Below, piece after piece: positions 46,882 to 57,739 of a stretch of 64,000 nt of DNA (within the stretch, counting starts at the first letter, position 1; every line of letters begins with the position of its first letter). The DNA lies in contig CP036272.1 in assembly GCA_007745635.1 (NCBI GenBank), positions 4,844,115 to 4,908,114 of the forward strand, given 5' to 3'. The notes under the pieces were generated by a model. It was not told the DNA's origin. It saw nothing but the letters and a program-made list of their open reading frames with translations, and ran no database searches. The stretch comes from Stieleria bergensis (GTDB lineage Bacteria; Planctomycetota; Planctomycetia; Pirellulales; Pirellulaceae). Made by a program: the position numbers and the translations under genes.

Positions 46882-47318
46882 TCCGTTTTCTCCAAAATCG
46901 AGAGGTTGATCGAAAGACGCGTCCGCACTTGCAGACAGAAAAACGCCGTTCGATCGATTCAGCAGGTCGACGCCCCGCAGAAACCAGACCCGCATGGATC
47001 TGTTGCCAGCGTTAAGCACAACGCGGACCAATCGATAAAAACGAAAAACAAGACAGCCTAAAAACCCTGCGATTTACCGGGTCAAACGGCTCAAAAATAT
47101 GCAAGCGTTCACATTGCCAGCCACTTGCACCGACAAGAACATTTTTCAAAGCAACCGGTAAAAACTGCACGTCTTCCATCAGCGGACACCGACTGACATC
47201 GTTGCAGCCAAGAAACACGCCACCAAACAGTCTGACGGCAAAGCGCTCAATGCATGAAAAAAGGCGACACCCTGTGGCATCGCCCTTGCATTTGATCAAT
47301 GGGTTTGCACCCAGCTCG
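46882..47318. other. Intergenic region with terminator, no supported gene
   Basis: About 440 bp between two minus-strand genes. It contains the terminator of the DUF1501 gene and probably the promoter of the RTX protein gene. A 95-codon minus-strand ORF (47012-47299) has no recognisable features and overlaps the terminator. Confidence 0.4.
47257..47284 (-). terminator. Rho-independent terminator downstream of DUF1501 gene
   Basis: On the minus strand a 9-bp stem GGCGATGCC / GGTGTCGCC (two G-T pairs) with loop ACAG is followed directly by six T. It lies 35 bp after the stop of the DUF1501 gene and should end the WD40-fusion/DUF1501 transcript. Confidence 0.75.
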
Positions 47319-48788
47319 CTAGGCCAGCAAGGCCGTTAGCGCTTGAGCCTTCACCAGTTCACGCGGTTGGTTAAGGTGGTTGTAAACAATGGTTTCCGGG
47401 TTGATCCCAAAACTGTGATAGATCGTTGCCAGCAACTGCGATGGATGCACGGGATCTTCCAGCGGAGCCGAGGCGGTCTTGTCGCTTTTGCCGTGAACAT
47501 ATCCACGCCGCGTCCCGGCACCAGCCATGACAGCGGTGTAGCAATACGGCCAGTGATCGCGTCCGTCATCGCTATTGTTGTTGCCGCTGGTGCTGACTCC
47601 ACGTTGGGGGCTGCGTCCGAATTCACCGACCGCCAACACCAAAGTCTCTTCCAGCATTCCGCGTTGGTCTAAGTCCTCGATCAAACCGGACAGACCCGCG
47701 TCCAACATCGGCGCGGACTGATCCTTCATCCGTTTGCTGAGGCCGGAGTGATGATCCCACGAGTGATTGTCGCTGTTGGCGACCTTCGGCCAAATGACTT
47801 CGACCACTCGCGTTCCAGCTTCCACCAAACGACGAGCCAGCAAACAGCTTTGACCAAATGTGTTGCGGCCGTACAGATCACGGATCTCATCGGGCTCTTT
47901 GGAAAGCTCAAACGCCTCGCGAGCGCGGCCCGAAACGATCAGCGAAAGCGCTTGATCGTAGTAGGTGTCGAGCTGAAAATCGTTCACCGCTTTGTTGATG
48001 TGAGGCATCTGGGCATTCAACAGATCACGCATCTTGGCGCGTCGCTGCAATCGCACACTAAAAACTTCGGGGCGAAGCTTGAGATCATCAATTTTGATCC
48101 GATCCATCTTGCCCATATCCAGATCATCGCCCGATGGATACAGCGTGTACGGATCATAAGCTTTGCCCAGGAACCCCGCGCTACCGCCTTTGCCGACAAC
48201 ATTTGACTCCTGCAACGGACGAGGCAACATCACGAACGGCAGCATCGGTTCTTCGACCGGCCGCATTTTGATCAGGTTACTTCCGAAGTTAGGAAAATCT
48301 TTGGGTGACGGGGGTTCGAGTTGTCCCGACGGACTGACTTTGTCAGTGGTGTAGCCCGTCATCATCTGATAGATCGCCGCGGTATGATTAAACAAACCAT
48401 TGGGCGTGTACGACATCGAACGAATCGTGGTGAAACGATCATTCAACTGGGACAATCGAGGCAAGTTCTCGGTGAATTTGATGCCGGGAATCTTGGTGCT
48501 GATCGGCTGAAACTGACTCTTGAAATTGTCAGCCAAGTTTTCCTTGGGATCCCAGAGATCCAAGTGACTGGGGCCACCTTGCAAGTAAACCATGATGATC
48601 GACTTGGCCTTTCCCCAGCCAGGCCCACCTCCAATGGAATCACTGGCGTTGGCGCCTTGCAATTGCAGCAGGGAAGGCAAACTCATCCCCAGCATGCCAG
48701 CGCCACCGACACGCAGAAACGTTCGGCGTGACGACTTCAAATGCGGATCACAAAGATCCTTCGCTGGATAACCTTTAAAAGACAACAT
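47319..48788 (-). CDS. DUF1501 family protein, Tat-exported
   Basis: A 489-aa DUF1501 protein. The twin-arginine signal is [10 protein letters not shown] (20-29) followed by the hydrophobic [13 protein letters not shown]. Family blocks: [31 protein letters not shown], the middle [30 protein letters not shown] and the C-terminal [17 protein letters not shown]. It belongs to a subgroup with [12 protein letters not shown] instead of IVWGGEFGRTP, distinct from the two other DUF1501 proteins here. I chose ATG 48788 so the signal sits near the N-terminus. It lies 99 bp after the giant WD40/PSCyt1 fusion gene and ends at a good terminator. Confidence 0.92.
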   Translation of the reverse strand: MLSFKGYPAKDLCDPHLKSSRRTFLRVGGAGMLGMSLPSLLQLQGANASDSIGGGPGWGKAKSIIMVYLQGGPSHLDLWDPKENLADNFKSQFQPISTKIPGIKFTENLPRLSQLNDRFTTIRSMSYTPNGLFNHTAAIYQMMTGYTTDKVSPSGQLEPPSPKDFPNFGSNLIKMRPVEEPMLPFVMLPRPLQESNVVGKGGSAGFLGKAYDPYTLYPSGDDLDMGKMDRIKIDDLKLRPEVFSVRLQRRAKMRDLLNAQMPHINKAVNDFQLDTYYDQALSLIVSGRAREAFELSKEPDEIRDLYGRNTFGQSCLLARRLVEAGTRVVEVIWPKVANSDNHSWDHHSGLSKRMKDQSAPMLDAGLSGLIEDLDQRGMLEETLVLAVGEFGRSPQRGVSTSGNNNSDDGRDHWPYCYTAVMAGAGTRRGYVHGKSDKTASAPLEDPVHPSQLLATIYHSFGINPETIVYNHLNQPRELVKAQALTALLA

Positions 48789-48887
48789 GATTGGACTCCG
48801 TTGGTAACGGCGATCAGAAGTGTATCGGAATGACGAACTGTTTAATTGGCAATGATGAATCGTCACCAGGACGATTCACGTTGGTGA

Positions 48888-51800
48888 TTAGTGATTGAAC
48901 AAGAACGCAGGGCTGTTAATCAGCGCCCAGGTCAAGTCCTCTGCGGCAGTCAACCGAGCTCGCTGCACCTGCTGCTGGCTCTGTTTGACATCAGCACGTA
49001 GACGCACCAACGCAGTGTCCATTGGGGTTTCTTTCGTCAAAGCATCGCGTCGCGTTTCCAGCTGGACCGTTTGTTGGTCACGAGGCACGGCTTGACTTGC
49101 TTTAGCAATCGCATCCTTGGCAGCTTTGATCTCACCATCGTTGATCGCCAGATGATCGATCAATGGTTTCACCAAGGCTTCGGTGCGCTGGGGTTTGGGA
49201 GTTGAAACAATGGCCTGCAAGCTCTCTGGCAGGCCCAAACCCAAATCTCCCGACTGCGATGTCGCACTGATCCGGAACTTGCCCAGAATGTGATCCTTGG
49301 CATTGTGAACCTGGGTGATCACAAACTTCAGCTTCGAACCGTTGGGATTGGCGATCGGTTCTTTCAATTGGTACGTGATCCAGTGATCTTGTCCCAGTGC
49401 GCCCGAAACGGCCCAACCTTTTTGATCCTTGGCATTGCCATCGAAGGTTGCTTCAGCGGTGAAACTAGGCTGCAAGAAATCGGCTTTCCCCTTGGCAATG
49501 ACCACGGGCTGATAAGCCTTCGCAGGATCCTTTTGAGCAACATCGGCGACCTGAATCTGGAACTCTGTGATGACAAAGTTACCGTGCGGCGGAAGCCCCG
49601 GCCCCTTTCCTGGCAGAGCCGGATCAGAGAGGGCCTCCAAGCGGATTCCGGTGATGTTTTTCTGCGTGGTGAAAGCCTCCACGGTGTAAACCGCTTTCGG
49701 AGCCACTTTGCTGGCCAGCACAGATCGATCCGGTTGCGGAGTGAGCACGACGTCATTGGTGCTGCTAGCCGCTTCCGGTCGCAACAAATTCCACTCGATG
49801 GATTTGGCGTGATCGGTGACAAACTTGTCGGCCTTCTGGTTCAACTTCGCGTGCGCGGCTTCCAGTTGTTTGTTGGCAGCATCGATACGCTGTTGACGTT
49901 CTTTAGCCAGCCGATCTTGTTCGGGCTTGGCCGCTTCGATCCTGGCAGCCAATTGCTGCTTGGTTGCCTCCAATTTCGCCAGTCGTTGTTTTTCCAGTGC
50001 CTCCCGACGAACCTTCCAGTCGGCTTCAGCTTTCGCCAGCCGCCCTTCCAACATCTTGTTGTCGGCCAGGATCTGCTCTTTAAATTGCTTGAACACTTCG
50101 ACTTCTGCGTCAGACGGGAAACGCCCCAGGGCTCGCAAGAAGATCTCGTTGGCGAGCGGTTGATCATCAGGATGCTCGTTGACCAAACGCTCCAGTTCAT
50201 TTTTGGGATCGGCAATCGCACCAGAAATGGTCGGCCCGCTAATCAAAGCCATGATCGGGCCCAGTTGCAGTTCACTGCTGCGTTCGCACTCACAGGCACT
50301 CTCTCGAGCCGGCCGCCCCAAGTTGGTCAGAAAACCGTCGGCCAAACGAATGCCAGAATCAGTGACTGCGGCCGCACGCGTGCCGGCTGGCATGCCAGGG
50401 ATCTTGCTAACCGCACCGGTCAACCGGTGAACCGAATCGAAAATCACTTCGGCCGGCAAGCGTCGCGGCATGGCGTGCGAGTAGTTCAGCTGATCGTCTT
50501 CGTTCATCGGCTGCGTCTCAACGCTCAGTTGATAGACTCGGCTGTTACAAATCGATCGCAAGACCGAACGGGTATCAAATCCGCTACTAACAAATTGCTC
50601 GGCCAAGTGATCAAGCAATTCAGGGTTGGTCGGGGGATTGCCAGCGCGAATGTCGTCGATCGGTTCAATCAAGCCCACGCCCAACAGGTATCCCCACAGG
50701 CGGTTGACGTAGCTCTTTGCGAAGTACGGGTTATCTGGGGCGGTCATCCAAGTTGCCAGTTGCGCCCGCCGAGTTCCCTCGGCTGGCAGATCACAGGGAA
50801 CTTCATAGGGGAACGCAGGAGGAGTGACCTCGCCGGTGCGAGCGTGAACAATGTCACCACTTGCACGATCGACAACTTTTTCGAACAGAGGCTTGGCACC
50901 TTCGACCGCAGTGCCGCCAATCTTTTTGTCGCCTGATGCCGGATCACGTTCCAGACCGACTTGAGCAAAGTAGGCAGCCATCTCGTAGTACTGGTCTTGT
51001 GTCCAGCGTTCAAACGGATGGTCGTGGCACTTGTTGCAATTGAACCTCACACCCAAGAACAAGTGCGTGGTGTTTTCCATGGTGTCTTCTGGATCCCGCA
51101 GCACCTTGAAATAACTTGCCGCCGGGTTGTCCTTATTGGATCCACTGGCAGTGATAATCTGCCGTGCGAATTCATCGTAGGGCACATTGTCGTTGACCGC
51201 GGTGCGAATCCAATCGCGGAACGCTTTGCTGCCTTCCACGCCCAGGAACTTACGATTGACTTGCAACAGGTCGGCCCACTTATTGGTCCAGAACTCGACA
51301 TAGGCTTCGCTCTCTAGCAAGCGATCAACCACCTTGGCTCGTTTTTCCTGAGTCGGAGTTTGGTCGGCCAGGAAGTCGCGAATCTCTTGGCTGGTCGGGG
51401 GAAGACCGGTCAAGTCCAAAGTCACTCGGCGCAGGAAGCTGGCATCATCGGCCAAGCCACTGGGCTGGACTTTGACGCGTTTCCATTTCTGAGAGACCAG
51501 TTCATCGATCCGGCTCCACGATTCAACCTCTGCTGCTTGATAGCCACTGCGATCGCCCATCACGGTCAACGTTGTGGCGATGTAGTTCCCTTCATAGCGA
51601 GCGAGAATCGCAGCTTCGCCGCGACGAACCGAGGAGATCAAGCCTGCCGTGCCGGCTTCTGCGACTTCGCTGTTGCCGCTTTCGATGAAGGCCTCGCGAG
51701 TCACGTCTCGCGTGCTGCCATCCTGAAAGTGAGCCACTAAACGCATCTGCTGGCGATCGCCAATGGTTTGAATGATCGGATTTTCGGGAAAAATCTCCAG

Positions 51801-54089
51801 CTTAGTGACGCGTGATGCGTCCATCTTTAACTGGCTGCCATCGGCAATCCAACGACGCAAAATGGCAAAGTTAGGATCCCCCTTGGCCATCAACACGCCG
51901 CCTTCGTGCGGCGTCAGGCCGAGCGGTTTTCGCAGCATCAATGATTCATCCGGAGCAGCGGGATTGATTCGCCGTGCCGCCAAATCGTCGGTCAGCGCAC
52001 GCAGCTCAAAGATCGGATCATAACCTCGCAGCGACAGCCTGAAGCCGTTCTTGCCTTTTTGAGCACCATGGCAAGTGCCTTGATTGCAACCGAGTCGACT
52101 AAGCACCGGATTCACATCCTTGATGAAATCGACTTCGCCGTGCTTCTGGCTGTCTGACGCAGACACAATCGCATCCAACGTTTGCTGGTGCTGACCAAAT
52201 TTGATTGACAATTGGCCCTTGCCATCGGTGACAGGAACGACCAGTCCCGAACCGTTGACCTTCAAGATCTCTGGCGATTGAAACTGACAAGCGCGCGTCA
52301 CATCAACGGTGCTGCCATCGCCACGCACTCCTGTCACCAAAATCTGGTGATAGGCGTAGGGCGAATCAAGAGCAATGCGTTGGGGCAAGACCGTGATCGA
52401 AGCAAACTGAGCTGGATCGATGGGTTTGGATTCCGATGTTGGCAAGCGATCAAGCCATTTCGATGCCGCGAACTGAGCCGCCTCGCTGACGGCGGACTGT
52501 TTCCCTGGCACGACATCAAAGGTTCCCAGCAGTTTGCCTTCGGGCGACAGCTTTCGCAATTTGCCGTCACAGGCTGCCACGATCAATGATTTGTCTGGCG
52601 CAAACTGCACGGCATAAATTTTGGCGTCCAGTGTGAACTTGGTCAGCTCCTTGGTCGTCTTTTTGCGATACTCTTCGACTTGCTTCTTTTCACCGGCGTT
52701 TCGTTGTTGAACGCGTTTTGCCAAGACTTTCTTGAGCCCCGCACTGAGCGTTCCGTCAAAGTCGTACGCCCAAACGCGGACTTCGGACTTGCCGTCCAAC
52801 GTTGCAGCAGCAGCGATGCGCGACCCCTCTTGATCGATGTCCACCGAAAAGATTCGACCAGGCAAGTCAGGCAACACGCGGATCAGGTTGGCATCGTCCC
52901 CGATCTTGCGAGCGGTCTGACGGAAGATGCGATAGACCTTCGCCGCCCCGTCCGCTCCACCGACCACGATTTCGTCTCGACTGGGATGCATGACCACACT
53001 GTTCAGACCGCCGCTGAGCGCCCCCGGAGTGATCGAGGTGATGTTATCAATGAAGCGTTCGGTTTCGACTTCGGTCAATTTGCAAGACATGTCCCGCGCG
53101 ACGGTGACCAAGTGCTTGCCATCTTTGGAAAAGGCCACGTCACGAATCCAGTCTGCGTGAGCCCCTTGAAACAACACTCGCTGGCCCGTGGTCGTGTCAA
53201 TCGCACGCACGACGTTGTCGTTGGCACCGAAGGCCAGCTTGGTTCCGTCAGGCGACCAACATGCACTGCTCAACGCATCGAACGTGAACGGAACCGACAG
53301 AGTCAACTCAGCGGAATTCGGATCCCAGATCTGGATCTCACCGGATTGTCCCGGTGTGCCGCCCACCACGGCGAGCCGTTTTCCATCCGGTGAAAAGCGA
53401 ACGCTGTTGATCCGTGGACTCAATCCAACCAATCGCTTCTTGAGCGTTCCATCGTTGGCATCCAGCAAAAGCGCTTCGTGCAAGCCCGCGACGGCAATCA
53501 ACTGGCCATCGGGAGACACGTCGACGGATGCAATCGAGGGATTGCCTTGATAGACGGGCGGTTGCTCGGCGGTGTACAACGGGCCCTGGCTTTCCGGTGA
53601 GTCGTTCTTGGCACCTTGCTCGATCCAACGACGAATCAATTCGACTTCGATCTCTGCCAATGGCTTGGCCGGAGCCTTGGGCATGTCAGCTGTTTGACCG
53701 TCCTCTGAAGTGATCAAGTCGACCAAGTAGCTTTCATCGGGCTTTCCGGGCACAATCGCAGCATCGCCTGATTCGCCACCCGCAATCAGCTTGGCGAAAT
53801 CGGTCATCAAATACCTGCCCATCTGCTTCGCACCTTGGTGGCAACCCAAGCAGTTGGCGCGGAAAATGGGTTCGATCTGCTGATGATAACTGACTTCCGT
53901 GGCAGCCTTCTCGGTGGTTTCTTCAGCAACAACGCGTGACGCAGCGTTGGCGAAACAAAAGCCCAGCAAAAGGGCCATGAGCGATGGAAGCGAGCTGCGA
54001 CGCCGCAGCAACGGAGAGACGTAGAATCGATGTCGCTTGTTTGTCAGCGCAATCACGGAGTTCACCTGAATGACGGAGGAAAAAATCAC
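48888..54089 (-). CDS. WD40/PSCyt1/DUF1549/DUF1553 giant fusion protein
   Basis: A 1733-aa exported protein. In order: signal segment (about 35-53, SLMALLLGFCFANAASRVVA), PSCyt1 with CLGCH at 80-84, WD40-type propeller blades (about 185-530; VDVSPDGQLIAVAG, VRFSPDGKRLAVVGG, ACWSPDGTKLAFGAND), a bacterial Ig-like stretch (about 570-645), a second cytochrome-like site with CNQGTCHG, another Ig-like part, DUF1549 (about 860-1075) with CNKCHDHPFERW near 1016, DUF1553 (about 1106-1350), a long charged coiled coil (about 1380-1490), and a C-terminal carbohydrate-binding-like domain followed by helices. It is about 700 residues longer than the PSCyt1 paralogues in this window. The DUF1501 gene follows after 99 bp. 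A redox role is inferred from the heme motifs. Confidence 0.9.
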   Translation of the reverse strand: MIFSSVIQVNSVIALTNKRHRFYVSPLLRRRSSLPSLMALLLGFCFANAASRVVAEETTEKAATEVSYHQQIEPIFRANCLGCHQGAKQMGRYLMTDFAKLIAGGESGDAAIVPGKPDESYLVDLITSEDGQTADMPKAPAKPLAEIEVELIRRWIEQGAKNDSPESQGPLYTAEQPPVYQGNPSIASVDVSPDGQLIAVAGLHEALLLDANDGTLKKRLVGLSPRINSVRFSPDGKRLAVVGGTPGQSGEIQIWDPNSAELTLSVPFTFDALSSACWSPDGTKLAFGANDNVVRAIDTTTGQRVLFQGAHADWIRDVAFSKDGKHLVTVARDMSCKLTEVETERFIDNITSITPGALSGGLNSVVMHPSRDEIVVGGADGAAKVYRIFRQTARKIGDDANLIRVLPDLPGRIFSVDIDQEGSRIAAAATLDGKSEVRVWAYDFDGTLSAGLKKVLAKRVQQRNAGEKKQVEEYRKKTTKELTKFTLDAKIYAVQFAPDKSLIVAACDGKLRKLSPEGKLLGTFDVVPGKQSAVSEAAQFAASKWLDRLPTSESKPIDPAQFASITVLPQRIALDSPYAYHQILVTGVRGDGSTVDVTRACQFQSPEILKVNGSGLVVPVTDGKGQLSIKFGQHQQTLDAIVSASDSQKHGEVDFIKDVNPVLSRLGCNQGTCHGAQKGKNGFRLSLRGYDPIFELRALTDDLAARRINPAAPDESLMLRKPLGLTPHEGGVLMAKGDPNFAILRRWIADGSQLKMDASRVTKLEIFPENPIIQTIGDRQQMRLVAHFQDGSTRDVTREAFIESGNSEVAEAGTAGLISSVRRGEAAILARYEGNYIATTLTVMGDRSGYQAAEVESWSRIDELVSQKWKRVKVQPSGLADDASFLRRVTLDLTGLPPTSQEIRDFLADQTPTQEKRAKVVDRLLESEAYVEFWTNKWADLLQVNRKFLGVEGSKAFRDWIRTAVNDNVPYDEFARQIITASGSNKDNPAASYFKVLRDPEDTMENTTHLFLGVRFNCNKCHDHPFERWTQDQYYEMAAYFAQVGLERDPASGDKKIGGTAVEGAKPLFEKVVDRASGDIVHARTGEVTPPAFPYEVPCDLPAEGTRRAQLATWMTAPDNPYFAKSYVNRLWGYLLGVGLIEPIDDIRAGNPPTNPELLDHLAEQFVSSGFDTRSVLRSICNSRVYQLSVETQPMNEDDQLNYSHAMPRRLPAEVIFDSVHRLTGAVSKIPGMPAGTRAAAVTDSGIRLADGFLTNLGRPARESACECERSSELQLGPIMALISGPTISGAIADPKNELERLVNEHPDDQPLANEIFLRALGRFPSDAEVEVFKQFKEQILADNKMLEGRLAKAEADWKVRREALEKQRLAKLEATKQQLAARIEAAKPEQDRLAKERQQRIDAANKQLEAAHAKLNQKADKFVTDHAKSIEWNLLRPEAASSTNDVVLTPQPDRSVLASKVAPKAVYTVEAFTTQKNITGIRLEALSDPALPGKGPGLPPHGNFVITEFQIQVADVAQKDPAKAYQPVVIAKGKADFLQPSFTAEATFDGNAKDQKGWAVSGALGQDHWITYQLKEPIANPNGSKLKFVITQVHNAKDHILGKFRISATSQSGDLGLGLPESLQAIVSTPKPQRTEALVKPLIDHLAINDGEIKAAKDAIAKASQAVPRDQQTVQLETRRDALTKETPMDTALVRLRADVKQSQQQVQRARLTAAEDLTWALINSPAFLFNH

Positions 54090-54689
54090 TCCACATCACC
54101 AAACGCTCGAGTTCCTGCTGACCATTCCAAGCAGAACTTAACGAGCCATCTCGGGCGCTCGAACCGGCAGACAGAACTGCGAAATGAAGATCAGACAATG
54201 CGTGCGTGAACTCCCGTCACCCTTTCGGTGATCCCTAGTGTTCACAACAACACCTTGTCCCTGTGCTTCAGACACCGATCAGCAGTGATCGCATGGTCTC
54301 AAGCTCAGGTCGGTGGACTGATCGGTTTCGCAGATCTACGTCGCAGGCTGAACAGGCGATGTAGAACGTTATTTTTGGGCGAACGCCAGTCCAGTACTCA
54401 AACCATTGCCTCGCTCTTCGCAGGGCCGACGGCACATGGCGATCGAGCGAAGGTAGGAACGGTACAGGTAGCCCAGAAGGGCAGGCGGGAACGGTGAAAG
54501 CATGCTTTGACAACATCAATCGCAGAGGTGACACATCCAATTCGGTCACAACAACACGATATCAATGGCCAATAGGCAACCTTTCACCTGTCTATGACGA
54601 TAACGTCCCGTCCACTGCGCGTCAAGATTTTCCACCGGCAGAACATGACGGTCGGCAAAAAGCCAGAGGATGACAACTGACCCAAACAG
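54090..54689. other. Intergenic region, no supported gene
   Basis: About 600 bp between the giant fusion gene and the end of the PhyH gene, both on the minus strand. It should hold the promoter of the fusion gene. ORFs of about 90 codons on both strands (54228-54549) overlap each other and show no domain. No clear T-tailed hairpin was seen after the PhyH stop. Confidence 0.4.
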
Positions 54690-55517
54690 TTATTCCGGTC
54701 GTGCCAAGTTGCTCCAATGTGACCCATCATCTTGACCGTGCACCAGCACGCCTTTCTGGCTCCACCCCAGATCGGCACGAACATCACTGCTGCAATATCG
54801 CAGCGTCAATCCGCAACGGCGGCGATCAGAAAGGTTTGCCTCGCTGCCGTGCAGCAAAAGATCGGCGTGAATCGACGCCTGGCCTGCCTTTAGGGGGTCA
54901 TCAACTCGTCTGCCAAAACTTTCTGGATCATCGATGGTCTGGTTCAGAACATTGTGCTCGCTGGAATCGCTGGGCCGGTAAGTCATGTGACCGTGGACCT
55001 GAGAACCTGCAATGAACTTCATGCAGCCATTTTCCAAATCAGCATCGTCAATCGCCAGCCACACCGTGACCGCCTTGCTAGGAGACAGCGGCCAGTAACT
55101 GGCGTCCTGGTGCCAGGCGACGGCTTTGCCATCACCGGGCATCTTGCAGAAAAAATGCGATCCCCAACCAATCACGTCCTCACCCAACAAGTCGGCAACC
55201 GGCGCGACAATCTTGGGATCAGTCAGAATGTCATAAACTGGGCCGTACTTCAGGTGCGCTGAACTAATGGAATAGCTATCCCCACCACCCTGCATGACCT
55301 GAGCGAGCAAATCGTCAAAGTAGCTTCGGATTGAGTTGATTTCCGAGTCGTTATAAATCTCCAAGGGCGCAACGTAACCGTCTTGGTTGAACTGTTCGAT
55401 CTGTTCAAGAGTCAGGGACTTCGGATCGGTGTTGGTGCTGGGATGGAATCGCAAATCGCGTCCCATCGCAGCCAACTCACTTTCGGTGGGAATGATCGAA
55501 AAGTCTTTCTTGTTCAT
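54690..55517 (-). CDS. Phytanoyl-CoA dioxygenase (PhyH) family protein
   Basis: A 275-aa Fe(II)/2-oxoglutarate-dependent oxygenase of the PhyH family. The first iron ligands are His136 and Asp138 in AWHQDASYW; the distal His is His223 in LLLHGS, with Arg234 nearby as a likely 2-oxoglutarate contact (RRRCGLTLRY). The fold is visible in KAVTVWLAIDDADLENGCMKFIAGS. The N-terminus has the usual FNQDGYVAPLEIYND. Substrates in the family range from phytanoyl-CoA to ectoine and phosphonates, so none is assigned. Starts at ATG 55517 with AGGA upstream. No neighbour helps. Confidence 0.9.
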   Translation of the reverse strand: MNKKDFSIIPTESELAAMGRDLRFHPSTNTDPKSLTLEQIEQFNQDGYVAPLEIYNDSEINSIRSYFDDLLAQVMQGGGDSYSISSAHLKYGPVYDILTDPKIVAPVADLLGEDVIGWGSHFFCKMPGDGKAVAWHQDASYWPLSPSKAVTVWLAIDDADLENGCMKFIAGSQVHGHMTYRPSDSSEHNVLNQTIDDPESFGRRVDDPLKAGQASIHADLLLHGSEANLSDRRRCGLTLRYCSSDVRADLGWSQKGVLVHGQDDGSHWSNLARPE

Positions 55518-55919
55518 CGTTCTGCATCCTCATTGACCAAACAGCAGCATCGGTGGATAGAGCCTCCATCGAGGCGTCGACGATAACCAGCGCTAGAAAG
55601 ATTGACAATAGGGTGCTGGCGGTCGCTTCGCAGAGGGAGGCGACGGACAGTGTTTGTGTTTGCACGGAGAATCATCCGTGAAGGTCATGTGCATTTATGA
55701 CACACGCGTCAGGGCCGGCGGAGGAAGAGCACCGCAAACGCGAGCACACCACCAGGGGCTTGGTATTCACTCAAAGCATTCAGCAATTACGTCGCTGTTG
55801 TACTGACGATCTGAGGCGAGACCGCTATGATGGGGAAGAACTGCCGCGGCCCTGAACCAAGCCTGCTCCGGCGTCTCGCCTGTGTCCAGAATCACGATTG
55901 CCCCAAAGAGCCCCCCTCG
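55518..55919. other. Divergent intergenic region
   Basis: About 400 bp between the PhyH gene and the first PNP gene. It should contain both promoters. The PNP reading frame is open back to 55827 but without conserved sequence. No hairpin or repeat stood out. Confidence 0.4.
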
Positions 55920-56759
<840 letters not shown>

Positions 56760-56799
56760 TTCGCTGGCCACTCAGCTTTCTTTCAGTCACGGCGTTAAC

Positions 56800-57681
56800 T
56801 TGTCATTGCCCGACTCTCTGTTGCAACAAGCTCTGGATGCCATCTCGCGACGAGATGACGTGGCCGCTTGGCGTCAACAAGGCCCAGCGACCGCAATTGT
56901 CTTAGGGACCGGCCTGGGCTCGTTTGCTGAAAAGATCCAGGACTCGTTTTCGATTCCCTATGACAGCCTCCCCGGCATGCCCTCCTGCACAGCGGCCGGC
57001 CATCGCGGTGCGTTTTTGTTTGGGCAATTCGCAGGCCAACCGGTCGTCGCAATGGCTGGCAGACTGCATCGTTATGAAGGCCATTCACGCTGCCAACTGA
57101 CATTCCCCATCGAATTGATGCTGGCACTGGAACCGCGACAATTCATCGCCAGCAACGCCGCCGGAGGCCTGCGAGCAGACTATTCGGTGGGCGACTTACT
57201 GGTCATTCGAGACTGGATTGACTGGTTGCACCAGCCGCTTGATCGCGGCGGCCGAGGGCTGCCAGAGGACGATCCGGAACGCCAACAACCGCCTTTGAAC
57301 TGGCAGGGCAATCGTCCCGGCCATCCTGAAACCGCCACCCTTCAACAGCTTGCTCTCCAGTGTGGCCAACAACACGGGTTTGCCATCCATCAGGGCACCT
57401 ATCTGGCCACCCTCGGGCCGAACTACGAAACGCGGGCCGAGTGCCGGATGATGCGTCGAATCGGGGCTGACGTGGTTGGAATGAGCACCGTACCGGAACT
57501 GATTCTGGCGAAAGAACGCGGATTTCCAGCTCTGGGTGTTTCCGTGATCACCAACCTGGCACTCCCCGACCGGGCCGCAGAGGCGGATCATTCGGAAGTT
57601 TTGCTCGCCGGACGCGGTGCAGCGGATAAAATGGAGCTGGTCGTCCGTGCCATCGTGGACCGAACGTCACGGGTCAAGTAA
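56800..57681 (+). CDS. punA: Purine nucleoside phosphorylase, trimeric type, canonical Asn
   Basis: A 293-aa trimeric PNP. Phosphate-site motifs are VLGTGLGS (34-41), AAGHRGAFLFG (65-75) and NAAGGLRADYSVGD (119-132). The base-specificity residues are conserved: Glu210 (GPNYETRAE), Asn252 (VITNLAL) and His264 (ADHSEV), so it should use 6-oxopurine nucleosides such as inosine and guanosine. A loop of about 15 residues (GGRGLPEDDPERQQPPLNWQG) is longer than in the upstream paralogue. The ORF begins with TTG 56800; no ATG is near, so the start is the weak point. It lies 40 bp after the first PNP and 58 bp before the GXGXG gene, all on one strand. Confidence 0.9.
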   Translation: MSLPDSLLQQALDAISRRDDVAAWRQQGPATAIVLGTGLGSFAEKIQDSFSIPYDSLPGMPSCTAAGHRGAFLFGQFAGQPVVAMAGRLHRYEGHSRCQLTFPIELMLALEPRQFIASNAAGGLRADYSVGDLLVIRDWIDWLHQPLDRGGRGLPEDDPERQQPPLNWQGNRPGHPETATLQQLALQCGQQHGFAIHQGTYLATLGPNYETRAECRMMRRIGADVVGMSTVPELILAKERGFPALGVSVITNLALPDRAAEADHSEVLLAGRGAADKMELVVRAIVDRTSRVK

Positions 57682-57739
57682 CGTTTGATCGACCGCCTCG
57701 CCGTGCCGATTCCCTGCTCTTCCCAACGCCTGTTTCCCA

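Noticed and set aside
49290-50936. 548-aa plus-strand ORF
   Set aside because: It is antisense to the well-supported giant DUF1549/DUF1553 gene, has no domain, and its composition mirrors the codon bias of the real strand.
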